From the NCBI RefSeq assembly GCF_008253865.1, contig NZ_CP042331.1, positions 5,917,501 to 5,981,500 on the forward strand: 64,000 nucleotides of DNA, read 5' to 3'. Below are positions 25,036 to 33,231 of this stretch, piece by piece. This stretch comes from Bosea sp. F3-2 (GTDB taxonomy: Bacteria; Pseudomonadota; Alphaproteobacteria; Rhizobiales; Beijerinckiaceae). Position 1 is the stretch's first letter; every line of letters begins with the position of its first letter. The translations under genes and the position numbers were made by a program. The notes beneath the pieces are model-generated. The model saw only the letters and a list, made by a program, of their open reading frames with translations, did no database searches and was not told the origin of the DNA.

Positions 25036-26199
25036 TCACGCCTTGCCGCGAGGGCTTGGCACAGCTGCCGAGCGCGCCTTCGCCGCCTCCCGCAGGCGCC
25101 GCAGCCACATCCGGCTGAGGGCCGCGAACTGCGCTGCGCCGGGTCGGCCGGGGCCGATGCGGATGATGGCGTTGGCCATCTCGCGGCGCTCGCCCCAGGC
25201 ATAGGTGCCGGCATCGACGCCTTCGCCAGCACCGCTGTCGAAGAAGGCGGGCGGTGTGCCGGCAAGATCGGCCTGCAGCATCGCGATCGTCAGGGTGCGG
25301 CCGGGGGAATGGCGCGCCTGCGCTTCGTCATAGGCGATCTTGAGGAAGTGGCGGCGGTCGCCGCTTTCGATGAGCAGGCCCATGGCGAGCACCTGCCCGT
25401 CGAGCAGCAGAGTATCGATCTGCAGCGCGTCTGCGCCGGCGAAGAGCTCGGCCATCCGGCGGATATAGGCGGCATCCGCCGGCAGGCAGGCGATCGCCGT
25501 CCCGGCCTCGCCCTTCCAGCCCGAGGCTTCGAGCGTGAGGAAGACGTCGAGGGCGTCGAGCGCCGCGCGGCCGCGGCTGCGGCGGAAGGTCAGCGCGCCA
25601 TGCTTCGCCACCGCCCGGAACTGCTGCATCCGCTTCTTGTAACCGGAGCCGAGGGAGCGTCGCAGATAGCGCTCCATATCGTCGCCGGGCTGAGGGATCA
25701 TCACCGGCCGGATCCAGCGCTCGTAGAGCGAGATCTGGCTGCCCGTCTGGCGGCAGGCTTCCGAAAGGATGGCATAACAAGGGCCGTCGAGCGGCAGCAG
25801 CGGCAGCAGAAGCCCATGCGGCAGGTCGCGTGAGGCAAGGAGGTAGCGCATCAGCGCCCGTGCCGTCTCCGCTGCGTGGTCGTGGTCGAGCACTGGATGC
25901 GAGGAGACTTCGTAGAGCGGCACGAGCGGGGAAGCGAGGGTGCCGGCAAAGCCGCTGCGCCAGCCCTGCTCGCGCCGGAAGGCCCAGACACCAACCAGCC
26001 GTTCGAAGTCGAGCGCCTCGCTGAACCAGGCGCAGAGCACGATGATCTCGTCAGCGGGGACGAGCAGGGTCGCGGCGGTGACGGCAGCCGGCGCCATATG
26101 CGGATTGGGCTCGAGCGCATGGCGGGCGAGCTCCGCGAAAGCCGGTCCCAGCTCCGCATAAGCGGCCGGGCCGATGCGCCTGACGACGATGCTGTTCAA
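25036..26199 (-). CDS. GNAT-family acetyltransferase (BioF2-like) in a flagellar operon
   Basis: A 387-residue protein with a C-terminal acetyltransferase fold of the BioF2-like/FemAB-like type: YLRRSLGSGYKKRMQQFRA, then LEASGWKGEAGTAIACL, LLLDGQVLAMGLLIESGDR, and FLKIAYDEAQARHSPGRTL. This family transfers acyl groups to surface polysaccharide or amino-sugar substrates in several species; the substrate here is unknown. The start overlaps the stop of the FhlB-like gene by 4 bases, so it is translationally coupled to flagellar genes. A role in flagellin or envelope modification is possible but only inferred from context. Confidence 0.8.
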   Translation of the reverse strand: MNSIVVRRIGPAAYAELGPAFAELARHALEPNPHMAPAAVTAATLLVPADEIIVLCAWFSEALDFERLVGVWAFRREQGWRSGFAGTLASPLVPLYEVSSHPVLDHDHAAETARALMRYLLASRDLPHGLLLPLLPLDGPCYAILSEACRQTGSQISLYERWIRPVMIPQPGDDMERYLRRSLGSGYKKRMQQFRAVAKHGALTFRRSRGRAALDALDVFLTLEASGWKGEAGTAIACLPADAAYIRRMAELFAGADALQIDTLLLDGQVLAMGLLIESGDRRHFLKIAYDEAQARHSPGRTLTIAMLQADLAGTPPAFFDSGAGEGVDAGTYAWGERREMANAIIRIGPGRPGAAQFAALSRMWLRRLREAAKARSAAVPSPRGKA

Positions 26200-26486
26200 A
26201 GTCGATGGCCGTCGCGGTTCAGCCGACGCAATTCGCCGCGCAGCGACAGCACGAAGGCGATCACCTGAGCCGTTGCGCGGTAGAGCTCCTCCGGAATCTC
26301 GTCGTCGAGTTCGACGGCCGAGAGCGCCTGGGCGAGGATGGCGTTCTGTTGGATGGCGACATCATGTTCGCGCCCGGTCTCGACGATGCGTTCCGCCAGC
26401 TCGCCACGCCCCTTGGCGGTGACGCGCGGCGCGCCTTGCCCGTCATATTCGAGTGCGACGGCGATGCGGGGCGGCTGTGCGCTCAT
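26196..26486 (-). CDS. FhlB: stand-alone FlhB C-terminal-domain protein
   Basis: A 96-residue protein equal to the cytosolic C-terminal domain of the flagellar export switch FlhB: PRIAVALEYDGQGAPRVTAKGRG, then AQALSAVELDDEIPEELYRATAQVIAFVL. The NPTH self-cleavage motif of full FlhB is absent, as expected for FhlB-type paralogues. Such proteins can partly substitute for the FlhB C-terminus in export switching. It overlaps the FliK-like gene upstream and the acetyltransferase gene downstream by 4 bases each. Confidence 0.85.
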   Translation of the reverse strand: MSAQPPRIAVALEYDGQGAPRVTAKGRGELAERIVETGREHDVAIQQNAILAQALSAVELDDEIPEELYRATAQVIAFVLSLRGELRRLNRDGHRL

Positions 26487-28090
26487 GACAGGCGGTCCAG
26501 GAACTGGCCGGCCGTCGGCTGCATCACACGGGGCTGGCCGGTATGGATGTCGACGGCGCCGCTGGCGAAATCGGCGTGGAGCAAGGCGCTTTCGAGGCCG
26601 GGCGCTGCGCCGCGCAGGAGATGACTGGTTTCCTCGCGCTCGGCCCAGAGCGTCACGCCGACATCGCGTCCCTGCAGGGTCACGACGCCTTGCAACGGCC
26701 CCATCGGCTCGACATCGAGGGCGAAGCGAATCCGCCAGAGCGGCGGGCTCACGCCTTGAACATCCCGCCGCGGGGCTTCGCGCTCGACTTGCAGCGGCAG
26801 GATCGCGGTGCCGTGCTGGAAGGCGAGCGGGATCTCGGCGAGCCAGCGCTGCGCGGGCTGGCTGCTGTCCTGTCGCGTTTGATCCAGAGGCAGCGAGGCG
26901 TATTGGCTGAGCTTGATGCGATCGAGCGCCGCGTCGGTCTGATCGAGCAGGGTCTCCGCGATGGCGAGCGGCTTCTCGCCTGGAGATAATGTTGGCTCGG
27001 TTGCCGCCTGTGGCAGCAGCGGGCCGTCACGCCGCGGCGGAGCAGCGCGGTTGGCATTGTCCGACGTGCCGCCCGGCAGGCTGTCGGATGGCCGGTCGGC
27101 CGCGAGCACTGCTGCCGCGCGTTCCTGCAGGCTTGCCTTCGGCCCGGGCGACAGGCTCTCGATGATCGGCAGCAATGTCTCGCGCAGCGCCTGGAGGCCG
27201 ATCTTGAGATCGCCCTGCCTCGGAGCGGGCGCCCCGGCTGTCTGGCGAGCCTCCGCGAACAGACCTGAGCTCTGGAACGCCTCCTTCAGGCGCTGCGCCG
27301 TGACCGGCTGACGCTCGGCCGGTATGGCTTGGGCCAGCACGCGGTCGATGGCCGACAGCAGGGGTTTCGGCAAGGTCAGCGCGATCGAGCCCTGCGCCAG
27401 GCCGCGCAGATTGGCGAAGAGCGGAGCGAGGCTGTCCTGTCTCTGCAGCACGGAGCCGAGCAGCGGCCCGGCAAGCATCCGCGCCGCGGTGGGATTTGGA
27501 ATGGCAGGGCCAGCCGGGGGCGGTGCCGAAGGCGCTCCGGGCTGCGCGGCCACGCCGGCAGACGAAACGAGCGCAGAGGCGGCAAGCGCATTGCCCGCGG
27601 ATGGAACAATCGCATGGGCAGGAGCAGCCAACGGCACAGAAAGCGGCGACTGGCTGGTGGATGACGGCAAAGGCGTGGGAGCCGGGGCCGGTACCTGAGT
27701 GGTGGAAGGCGGGTTACCGGCCGGTAGCGGCATGTCCGGCCGCGGGCTCGGACCTGTGATCGCTGCTTGCGAGGCTGCCGGGCTTGAGGGCGAGGCCGCG
27801 GGCGGACGCACTTCGACCAGGGTGGCGCGCAGATCGCCGCCGGGTTGCTCGGGCGGGTCGAGCCGTAGCAGCAGCGTGGCTCCGGGCTGCAGCTCCGCCT
27901 GCTTCGCCTGCGGGCCGGCCAGCACGAGGGCGACCTTGCTGTCGCCGATCATGGCGGTTGCCGTGCCGTCCGTCTCCAGAGAGAGCAGCCTGGCCTGCAC
28001 CGTCCGGCCAGCCGTCAGCTCGCCCGCCGCTTCGAGCGCCTGCAGCAGGGTGGCAAAGGTCTGGCTCTTGACGAGCTGGGCGAGGTTCAT
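26483..28090 (-). CDS. FliK-like flagellar hook-length control protein
   Basis: A 535-residue protein with the layout of FliK-type rulers: a short N-terminal region (LAQLVKSQTFATLLQAL), a long Pro/Ala/Ser-rich middle (about 95-190), helical segments, and a C-terminal globular region (PLWRIRFALDVEPMGPLQGVVTLQGRDVGVTLWAER) of the Flg_hook type. FliK measures hook length and triggers the export substrate switch at FlhB. Adjacent FhlB supports this. The hydrophobic start and the ATGA overlap with fhlB mark the operon head. Exact homology is weak, as usual for FliK. Confidence 0.8.
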   Translation of the reverse strand: MNLAQLVKSQTFATLLQALEAAGELTAGRTVQARLLSLETDGTATAMIGDSKVALVLAGPQAKQAELQPGATLLLRLDPPEQPGGDLRATLVEVRPPAASPSSPAASQAAITGPSPRPDMPLPAGNPPSTTQVPAPAPTPLPSSTSQSPLSVPLAAPAHAIVPSAGNALAASALVSSAGVAAQPGAPSAPPPAGPAIPNPTAARMLAGPLLGSVLQRQDSLAPLFANLRGLAQGSIALTLPKPLLSAIDRVLAQAIPAERQPVTAQRLKEAFQSSGLFAEARQTAGAPAPRQGDLKIGLQALRETLLPIIESLSPGPKASLQERAAAVLAADRPSDSLPGGTSDNANRAAPPRRDGPLLPQAATEPTLSPGEKPLAIAETLLDQTDAALDRIKLSQYASLPLDQTRQDSSQPAQRWLAEIPLAFQHGTAILPLQVEREAPRRDVQGVSPPLWRIRFALDVEPMGPLQGVVTLQGRDVGVTLWAEREETSHLLRGAAPGLESALLHADFASGAVDIHTGQPRVMQPTAGQFLDRLS

Positions 28091-28246
28091 CTGGCTGCCA
28101 TGTGACGACGGCTCATCCTGTCACGAAAGATTAAGCGTTTCCTTGCCGTTGGCCGCGTCGCGCAGGGCGCGTTTGCGCCTGCGCCTCTGGTGTCGTGGGG
28201 AGGGCTGCGGCAGGCTCGGCCCTCCTCGATCCGAAGGATGACCGCC

Positions 28247-29257
28247 ATGGATTATCGCCGCCTCGGCCGCTCCGGCCTCAAGGTCTCGCCGCTATGCCTG
28301 GGCACGATGATGTTCGGCGGCCAGACGGATGAGGAGACCTCGCGCCGGATCGTCGACAGTGCCCGCGAGGCGGGCATCAACTTCATCGACACGGCCGATG
28401 TCTACAACGAGGGGCGCTCGGAAGAGGTCACCGGCCGCGCCATCGCCGCCAATCGCTACGACTGGGTGCTGGCGACCAAGGTGGCGAATGCGATGAGGCC
28501 GGGGCCGATGAGCGGCGGGCTGTCGCGTCGCTGGATGATGCGCGCCTGCGAGGACAGCCTGCGCCGGCTCGGCACCGAGACGATCGATATCTATTACCTC
28601 CACAAGGAGGACCATCAGACGCCGCTGGAGGAGACGGTGCACGCGCTCGCCGATCTCGTCCGCCAGGGCAAGATTCGGCATTTCGGCGTCTCGAACTATC
28701 GCGCCTGGCGGCTGGCGGAGATCTGCAGGCTCTGCGACGAGCTCGGCATCGACCGGCCAGTCGTCAGCCAGCCCTATTACAACGTGATGAATCGCATGCC
28801 CGAGGTCGAGCATCTGCCGGCCTGCGGCTATTTCGGGCTCGGCGTCGCCTCCTATTCGCCGCTGGCGCGCGGCGTGCTGACGGCGAAATATGCGCCCGGC
28901 GAGGCGCCCGCCGAAGACACCCGCGCCGGGCGCGGCGACCGGCGGATCATGCAGGCGGAATGGCGCGAGGAGAGCCTCGTCATCGCCCAGGCGCTCAAGG
29001 AGCATGCAGCGAAGAAGGGGCTGACGCCGATCCAGTTCGCGGTGTGCTGGGTACTGAACAACGCCTTCGTCACGGCCGCGATCGCCGGGCCGCGCACCTT
29101 CGAGCAATGGCAGGCCTATCTTGCGGCGCTCGACGCCGGATTCGACAAGGAGGACGAGGCGCTCGTCGACAGCCTCGTGCCGCCGGGCCACCCCTCGACG
29201 CCGGGCTATTCCGATCCGGCCTATCCGCTTGAAGGGCGGATCAGCCGGTCGGGCTAG
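28247..29257 (+). CDS. Aldo/keto reductase
   Basis: A 336-residue aldo/keto reductase, (beta/alpha)8 barrel, NADPH-dependent. Motifs are MDYRRLGRSGLKVSPLCLGT, INFIDTADVYNEGRSE (catalytic Asp and Tyr), WVLATKVA (Lys), and YYLHKEDHQTPLEET (His). The C-terminal cofactor region is AAIAGPRTFEQWQAYL. The start at 28247 has GAAGGA upstream; an ATG three codons earlier is possible. The substrate is unknown. Confidence 0.9.
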   Translation: MDYRRLGRSGLKVSPLCLGTMMFGGQTDEETSRRIVDSAREAGINFIDTADVYNEGRSEEVTGRAIAANRYDWVLATKVANAMRPGPMSGGLSRRWMMRACEDSLRRLGTETIDIYYLHKEDHQTPLEETVHALADLVRQGKIRHFGVSNYRAWRLAEICRLCDELGIDRPVVSQPYYNVMNRMPEVEHLPACGYFGLGVASYSPLARGVLTAKYAPGEAPAEDTRAGRGDRRIMQAEWREESLVIAQALKEHAAKKGLTPIQFAVCWVLNNAFVTAAIAGPRTFEQWQAYLAALDAGFDKEDEALVDSLVPPGHPSTPGYSDPAYPLEGRISRSG

Positions 29258-29300
29258 CGCCGCCCGGGCGGGGCATGCGCGAGCGTTGCTCTCTCTCCGT

Positions 29301-29348
29301 CCCTGTTAAACACTTGCCCTGTTGAACACTTGCCTTGTTGAACAGTTG
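29301..29348. promoter_or_regulatory. Three tandem 16-bp units carrying TGTTNAACA palindromes
   Basis: Three imperfect direct repeats of 16 bases (29301-29316, 29317-29332, 29333-29348) each hold a palindrome TGTTNAACA centred at 29308, 29324 and 29340. The array lies 57-104 bases before the antiporter ATG. Regular spacing and internal symmetry suggest an operator bound by a dimeric regulator or by several dimers. The regulator is not encoded next to it. Confidence 0.6.
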
Positions 29349-29404
29349 GCGCGCCCGCTAGTTTGAACGGCGGGCCGCAGCGAGCCCGCCGCGAAGGAGG
29401 GCAA

Positions 29405-31219
29405 ATGGCGGCCGAGGCAGGATTGACGAGCGACCTCGTGAAGGTCGTGGCGCTGCTCGGCGCCGGTGTCGTGGCGGTGCCGGTCTTCCGCAAGCTCGGG
29501 CTCGGCTCCGTGCTCGGCTATTTCGGCGCGGGCATCGTGATCGGCCCCTTCGGCATTGGCCTGTTTTCAAATCCTGAAGGCATCCTGCACATCGCCGAAT
29601 TTGGCGTGGTGATGTTCCTGTTCGTGATCGGGCTGGAGATGCAGCCCTCGCGACTCTGGGGCCTGAGAAGCAGCATCTTCGGCCTCGGCATCGCGCAGGT
29701 CCTCGCCTGTGGCTTCCTGCTGACGCTGTTCGGCATGGCCGGTGGCCTCGCTGCCAAGGTCGCCTTCATTGCGGCGATGGGCTTCGTTTTGTCCTCGACG
29801 GCCGTGGTCATGCAGATGCTGAACGAGCGCGGCGAGACCTCGACGCCCCAGGGCCAGAAGGCGGTCTCGATCCTGCTGCTCGAAGACCTCGCCATCGTGC
29901 CGCTGCTCGCCATCGTCGCGCTCCTGTCGCCGCAGCAGGGCGGCAGCGAGCAGGCCTGGGTCTCCTTCGCCATTGCCGCGGGCGCGCTCGGCGGGCTGAT
30001 CGCGGCCGGGCGCTGGCTGCTCAACCCGATGTTCCGCGTGCTGGCGGCCGCCGAGGCGCGGGAGGTGATGACCGCCGCGGCGCTGCTCGTCGTGCTCGGC
30101 TCGGCGCTCGCCATGCAGCTCGGCGGCCTGTCGATGGCGATGGGGGCCTTCCTGGCCGGCGTGCTCCTCTCGGAGTCCACCTTCCGCCATCAGCTGGAGG
30201 CGGATATCGAGCCGTTCCGCGGCATCCTGCTTGGGCTCTTCTTCCTCGCCGTCGGCATGTCGCTCGATCTCGCCGTCGTGGCGCGCGAATGGCATCTCGT
30301 CCTGGTGGCCGTGATCGGCTTCATGGCGGTCAAGGCGCTCGGTATCTTCATCGTCGCCAAGCTCTTCGGCTCGGACTGGCGCGAGGCGATCACGCGCGTC
30401 GCCCTGTTCTCGCAAGGCGGCGAATTCGCCTTCGTGCTTTATGCCGCCGCTTTCGCCGCCGGCATCTTCGATCCGCGCATTACCGCCATCGCCAGCGGCA
30501 CCGTGATCATCTCGATGGCGCTGACGCCACTATTGGCGATCGCGCTCGACCGCTTCCTGCCGGCGCCCCCGACCGATCTCGACGGCATCGAGGTGGCGGA
30601 TGGGCTGAAGGGGCAGGCGCTGATCGTCGGCTTCGGCCGCTTCGGCCAGGTTGCGAGCCAGGCGCTGCTCGCCCGTGGCATCAGCGTCTCGATCATCGAT
30701 TTCGACGTCGAGATGATCCGGGCCGCGTCGCAATTCGGCTTCAAGCTCTATTATGGCGACGGAACGCGGCGCGACATCCTGCACGCCGCGGGCGCCGAGC
30801 GGGCCGAGGTGATCGTGGTCTGCGTCGACAGGCGCCAGACCGCGGACGCGATCGTGCGGCTGGTGCAGGCCGAGTTCGCTCATGCCAAGCTGTTCGTGCG
30901 GGCCTATGACCGCGGCCATGCGCTCGACCTGGTCCATGTCGGGGTCGAGTATCAGATCCGCGAGACCTTCGAATCGGCGATGGTCTTCGGCACGGCGCTG
31001 CTGAAATGCCTCGGCGTTCCCGCGGACGAGGCCGAGGCGATCGAGGCGGATGTCCGCCGGCGCGACGACGAGCGCTTCGATCTGCAGCTGGCAGGCGATC
31101 TCTATTCCGGGCGGGAGCTGCTCCGGAGCAACGCGCCGACCCCGACGCCGCTGACCAAGCCGAAGCGGCCCGGCCAGATCCCGGCTAATCTGCCGGACGA
31201 CATCGGTGGTGAATCCTGA
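29405..31219 (+). CDS. KefB/RosB-type monovalent cation:proton antiporter (CPA2)
   Basis: A 604-residue inner-membrane antiporter. An N-terminal Na+/H+-exchanger domain of about 12 helices (residues 10-385) includes VLGYFGAGIVIGPFGIG, SSTAVVMQML and LFFLAVGMSLDL. A cytosolic RCK/TrkA-N domain (residues 405-525) has GLKGQALIVGFGRFGQV and YYGDGTRRDILHAAG for nucleotide binding. Such proteins exchange K+ for H+ and are gated by NAD(H), glutathione or AMP. The start is fixed by GGAGG at 29396. The tandem palindromes upstream suggest specific control. Confidence 0.92.
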   Translation: MAAEAGLTSDLVKVVALLGAGVVAVPVFRKLGLGSVLGYFGAGIVIGPFGIGLFSNPEGILHIAEFGVVMFLFVIGLEMQPSRLWGLRSSIFGLGIAQVLACGFLLTLFGMAGGLAAKVAFIAAMGFVLSSTAVVMQMLNERGETSTPQGQKAVSILLLEDLAIVPLLAIVALLSPQQGGSEQAWVSFAIAAGALGGLIAAGRWLLNPMFRVLAAAEAREVMTAAALLVVLGSALAMQLGGLSMAMGAFLAGVLLSESTFRHQLEADIEPFRGILLGLFFLAVGMSLDLAVVAREWHLVLVAVIGFMAVKALGIFIVAKLFGSDWREAITRVALFSQGGEFAFVLYAAAFAAGIFDPRITAIASGTVIISMALTPLLAIALDRFLPAPPTDLDGIEVADGLKGQALIVGFGRFGQVASQALLARGISVSIIDFDVEMIRAASQFGFKLYYGDGTRRDILHAAGAERAEVIVVCVDRRQTADAIVRLVQAEFAHAKLFVRAYDRGHALDLVHVGVEYQIRETFESAMVFGTALLKCLGVPADEAEAIEADVRRRDDERFDLQLAGDLYSGRELLRSNAPTPTPLTKPKRPGQIPANLPDDIGGES

Positions 31220-31228
31220 GCGCCAGCG

Positions 31229-31546
31229 TCAGTTCATGATGCAGAAGCCGCCGACCACCACCTCGGTCCGGCACCAGGGCTTCTGATTGCCTTCGTTGGC
31301 GGTCAGGCGCAGCAGAACGGGTTCCTCGCGCGGTGTGCTGGACGGCGGGAAGGGCACCCGCTCGGGCTTGCTGGCCTCCGCCGCCTGCGCGCGATTGGCG
31401 GCGGCCGCGCCGGGGACGATGATGATGCTGCGGCTGGTCTTGGTGGCGGCGCTGCTACGGCCGCCACGGAAACGGGCAGCCTCTGCCTGAACGGGCAGGA
31501 GGGTGGCGGCAGCGAACAGGCAGGCGACGGCGGCAAGGCGGCGCAT
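31229..31546 (-). CDS. Small secreted hypothetical protein
   Basis: The 105-residue product begins with a Sec signal (MRRLAAVACLFAAATLLPVQAEA) and a GGGAG ribosome site precedes ATG 31546. The mature part is Arg/Ser/Ala-rich (RFRGGRSSAATKTSRS) and ends with two Cys residues in KPWCRTEVVVGGFCIMN, likely a disulfide. Function unknown. Convergent with the antiporter gene, 9 bases apart. Confidence 0.7.
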   Translation of the reverse strand: MRRLAAVACLFAAATLLPVQAEAARFRGGRSSAATKTSRSIIIVPGAAAANRAQAAEASKPERVPFPPSSTPREEPVLLRLTANEGNQKPWCRTEVVVGGFCIMN

Positions 31547-31639
31547 GGGCGATCTCCCGGTTGCGGGCAGGATGTCGCGATCTGCCGCAAGGGCAAGCAA
31601 AGCCTCGGATCAGCCTCAGCGAGGCGTTAACGCGAAGGA

Positions 31640-32263
31640 TCAGGCTACAGCGCGCGGCCGGGTCAGGCTGTCCCATGCCGCCATGGCGCCATGCACGATC
31701 GCTTCCAGCATCGTGCGGGAGGCACCGTCACGGGCCTGGATCGACATGCCCTGCTGAACGGTGACGTAATAGCTGGCGATTGCCTGGAGATCGAGCGAGG
31801 CGGGCAGTTCGCCTTCCGCGATGGCCCGCTTCAGCCGTTCCTCGATCATGGCGACGCTGCCGGCGCGCATCTCACGCAGGATGCGACTGGTCTCCTCGCC
31901 GACGCCGACTGCGTTGACCGCCGAGAGCACGACCATGCAGCCGGGCGGGCGGCCGGGCCGGGTGAAGGTTCTCGCGCTGGCCATGAGATAGCCTTCGATC
32001 GCCTCACGTGCGGTCGGCGCGTTCTGCAGCGGCGCGAGGATGTCGTCGCTCTCGGTCGCGGCGAAATGCGCGACGGCCTCCCGGTAAAGCGCTTCCTTGC
32101 TGCCGAAGGCCGCATAGAGGCTCGGCGAATTGATCCCCATCGCCTCGGTAAGGTCGTTCATCGAGGCGGCGTGATAGCCGCGATCCCAGAACACCTCCAT
32201 GGCGCGCTCCAGCGCGAACTGCCGGTCGAAGCTGCGCGGGCGCCCTCGCTCCGCCATCGTCAT
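31640..32263 (-). CDS. TetR/AcrR family transcriptional regulator
   Basis: A 207-residue repressor-type protein. The N-terminal HTH (FALERAMEVFWDRGYHAASMNDLTEAMGI) with the recognition helix in SPSLYAAFGSKEALYREAV is diagnostic. The C-terminal ligand domain has PPGCMVVLSAVN, as in TetR_C_16 type members. It is divergent from an SDR gene 105 bases away, the classic arrangement in which the regulator controls the neighbour and itself. ATG 32263 follows GGGGGCGAG; 32257 is an alternative. Confidence 0.9.
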   Translation of the reverse strand: MTMAERGRPRSFDRQFALERAMEVFWDRGYHAASMNDLTEAMGINSPSLYAAFGSKEALYREAVAHFAATESDDILAPLQNAPTAREAIEGYLMASARTFTRPGRPPGCMVVLSAVNAVGVGEETSRILREMRAGSVAMIEERLKRAIAEGELPASLDLQAIASYYVTVQQGMSIQARDGASRTMLEAIVHGAMAAWDSLTRPRAVA

Positions 32264-32291
32264 CTCGCCCCCGAAATTTCTGTGCTGATCA

Positions 32292-32342
32292 TTATGTATT
32301 TCCCTTGACGGCATGAGGCAAGCGCGTCACCTATTTATGTAT
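32292..32342. promoter_or_regulatory. Divergent promoter/operator between TetR and SDR genes
   Basis: Direct repeats TTATGTAT occur at 32292-32299 and 32335-32342, 43 bases apart. A TTGACG sequence lies between them at 32305-32310, a fair -35 box for the SDR gene. The placement fits a TetR operator controlling both directions. Confidence 0.5.
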
Positions 32343-32368
32343 CGATCACCACACAAATGGAGTTTGCC

Positions 32369-33109
32369 ATGTCCCGCCTTGCTGGAAAGCGCGCCCTCGT
32401 CACCGGTGGCAGCCGCGGAATCGGTGCCGCCATCACCAAACGGCTCGCCACCGAAGGAGCCGATGTCGCGCTCACCTATGAACGTTCCGCCGACAAGGCG
32501 GCCGAGGTCGTGAAGGCGATCGAGGCACTCGGGCGCAAGGGCGTCGCCATCGCTGCCGACAGCGCCGATCCCGCCGCCGTGAAACGCTCGGTCGACGAGG
32601 CTGCGAAGGCGCTCGGCGGCCTCGACATCCTCGTGAACAATGCGGGCATCTATCGCGGCGGCCCCGTCGCGGATTGGAGCCTGGCCGATATCGATACGAC
32701 GATCGCCGTCAATATCCGCTCGGTGGTGCTGGCCTCGCAGGCGGCTGCCGCGCATCTCGGCAAGGGCGGGCGGATCATCTCGATCGGCTCCTGCCTCGCC
32801 GACCGGGTCGTGGAGCCGAACATCACGCTCTATGCGATGAGCAAGGCGGCGCTGATCGGCTTCACCAAGGGGCTGGCGCGCGATCTCGGCCCGCGCGGCA
32901 TCACCGTCAACATCGTCCATCCCGGCTCGACCGACACGGACATGAACCCGGCCAATGGCCCGGGCGCCGAGGCGCAGCTCGCGCGCATGGCCATTCCCGC
33001 CTATGGCAAGCCGGAGGATATCGCCGGGGCCGTGGCCTATCTCGCCAGCGAGGAAGGGCGCTTCATCACCGGCGCGGGCTTTGCCGTCGATGGCGGCGTC
33101 AACACCTGA
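32369..33109 (+). CDS. SDR family oxidoreductase (FabG-like)
   Basis: A 246-residue short-chain dehydrogenase. The cofactor motif is TGGSRGIGAAI (residues 14-24), the NNAG motif is at about 88, and the catalytic YAMSK is at about 155 with Ser in SIGSCLAD. The C-terminal FITGAGFAVDGGVNT is typical of classical SDRs. The substrate is unknown; induction of such enzymes by TetR regulators is common in aldehyde, quinone or xenobiotic response. Start chosen at 32369 with GGAG 8 bases upstream; ATG 32357 is in frame. Confidence 0.9.
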   Translation: MSRLAGKRALVTGGSRGIGAAITKRLATEGADVALTYERSADKAAEVVKAIEALGRKGVAIAADSADPAAVKRSVDEAAKALGGLDILVNNAGIYRGGPVADWSLADIDTTIAVNIRSVVLASQAAAAHLGKGGRIISIGSCLADRVVEPNITLYAMSKAALIGFTKGLARDLGPRGITVNIVHPGSTDTDMNPANGPGAEAQLARMAIPAYGKPEDIAGAVAYLASEEGRFITGAGFAVDGGVNT

Positions 33110-33115
33110 GGAGCC

Positions 33116-33209
33116 GTCATGCTCGGACTTGACCCGAGCATCTCATGACCAGGTAACTCTGGAGCCTCCTCCGGTCTGAGATTCTCGGGTCAAGCCCGAG
33201 AATGACGGC
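33116..33209. repeat. Pair of TCAAGCCCGAG palindromic repeats (family A, copies 3 and 4)
   Basis: Units 33116-33146 (GTCATGCTCGGACTTGACC) and 33178-33209 (GAGATTCTCGGGTCAAG then CCCGAGAATGACGG) are inverted repeats. They match the two units at 24309-24413 in reverse order. Confidence 0.8.
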
Positions 33210-33231
33210 ATGGTTCCGGCAACTCGATCAC

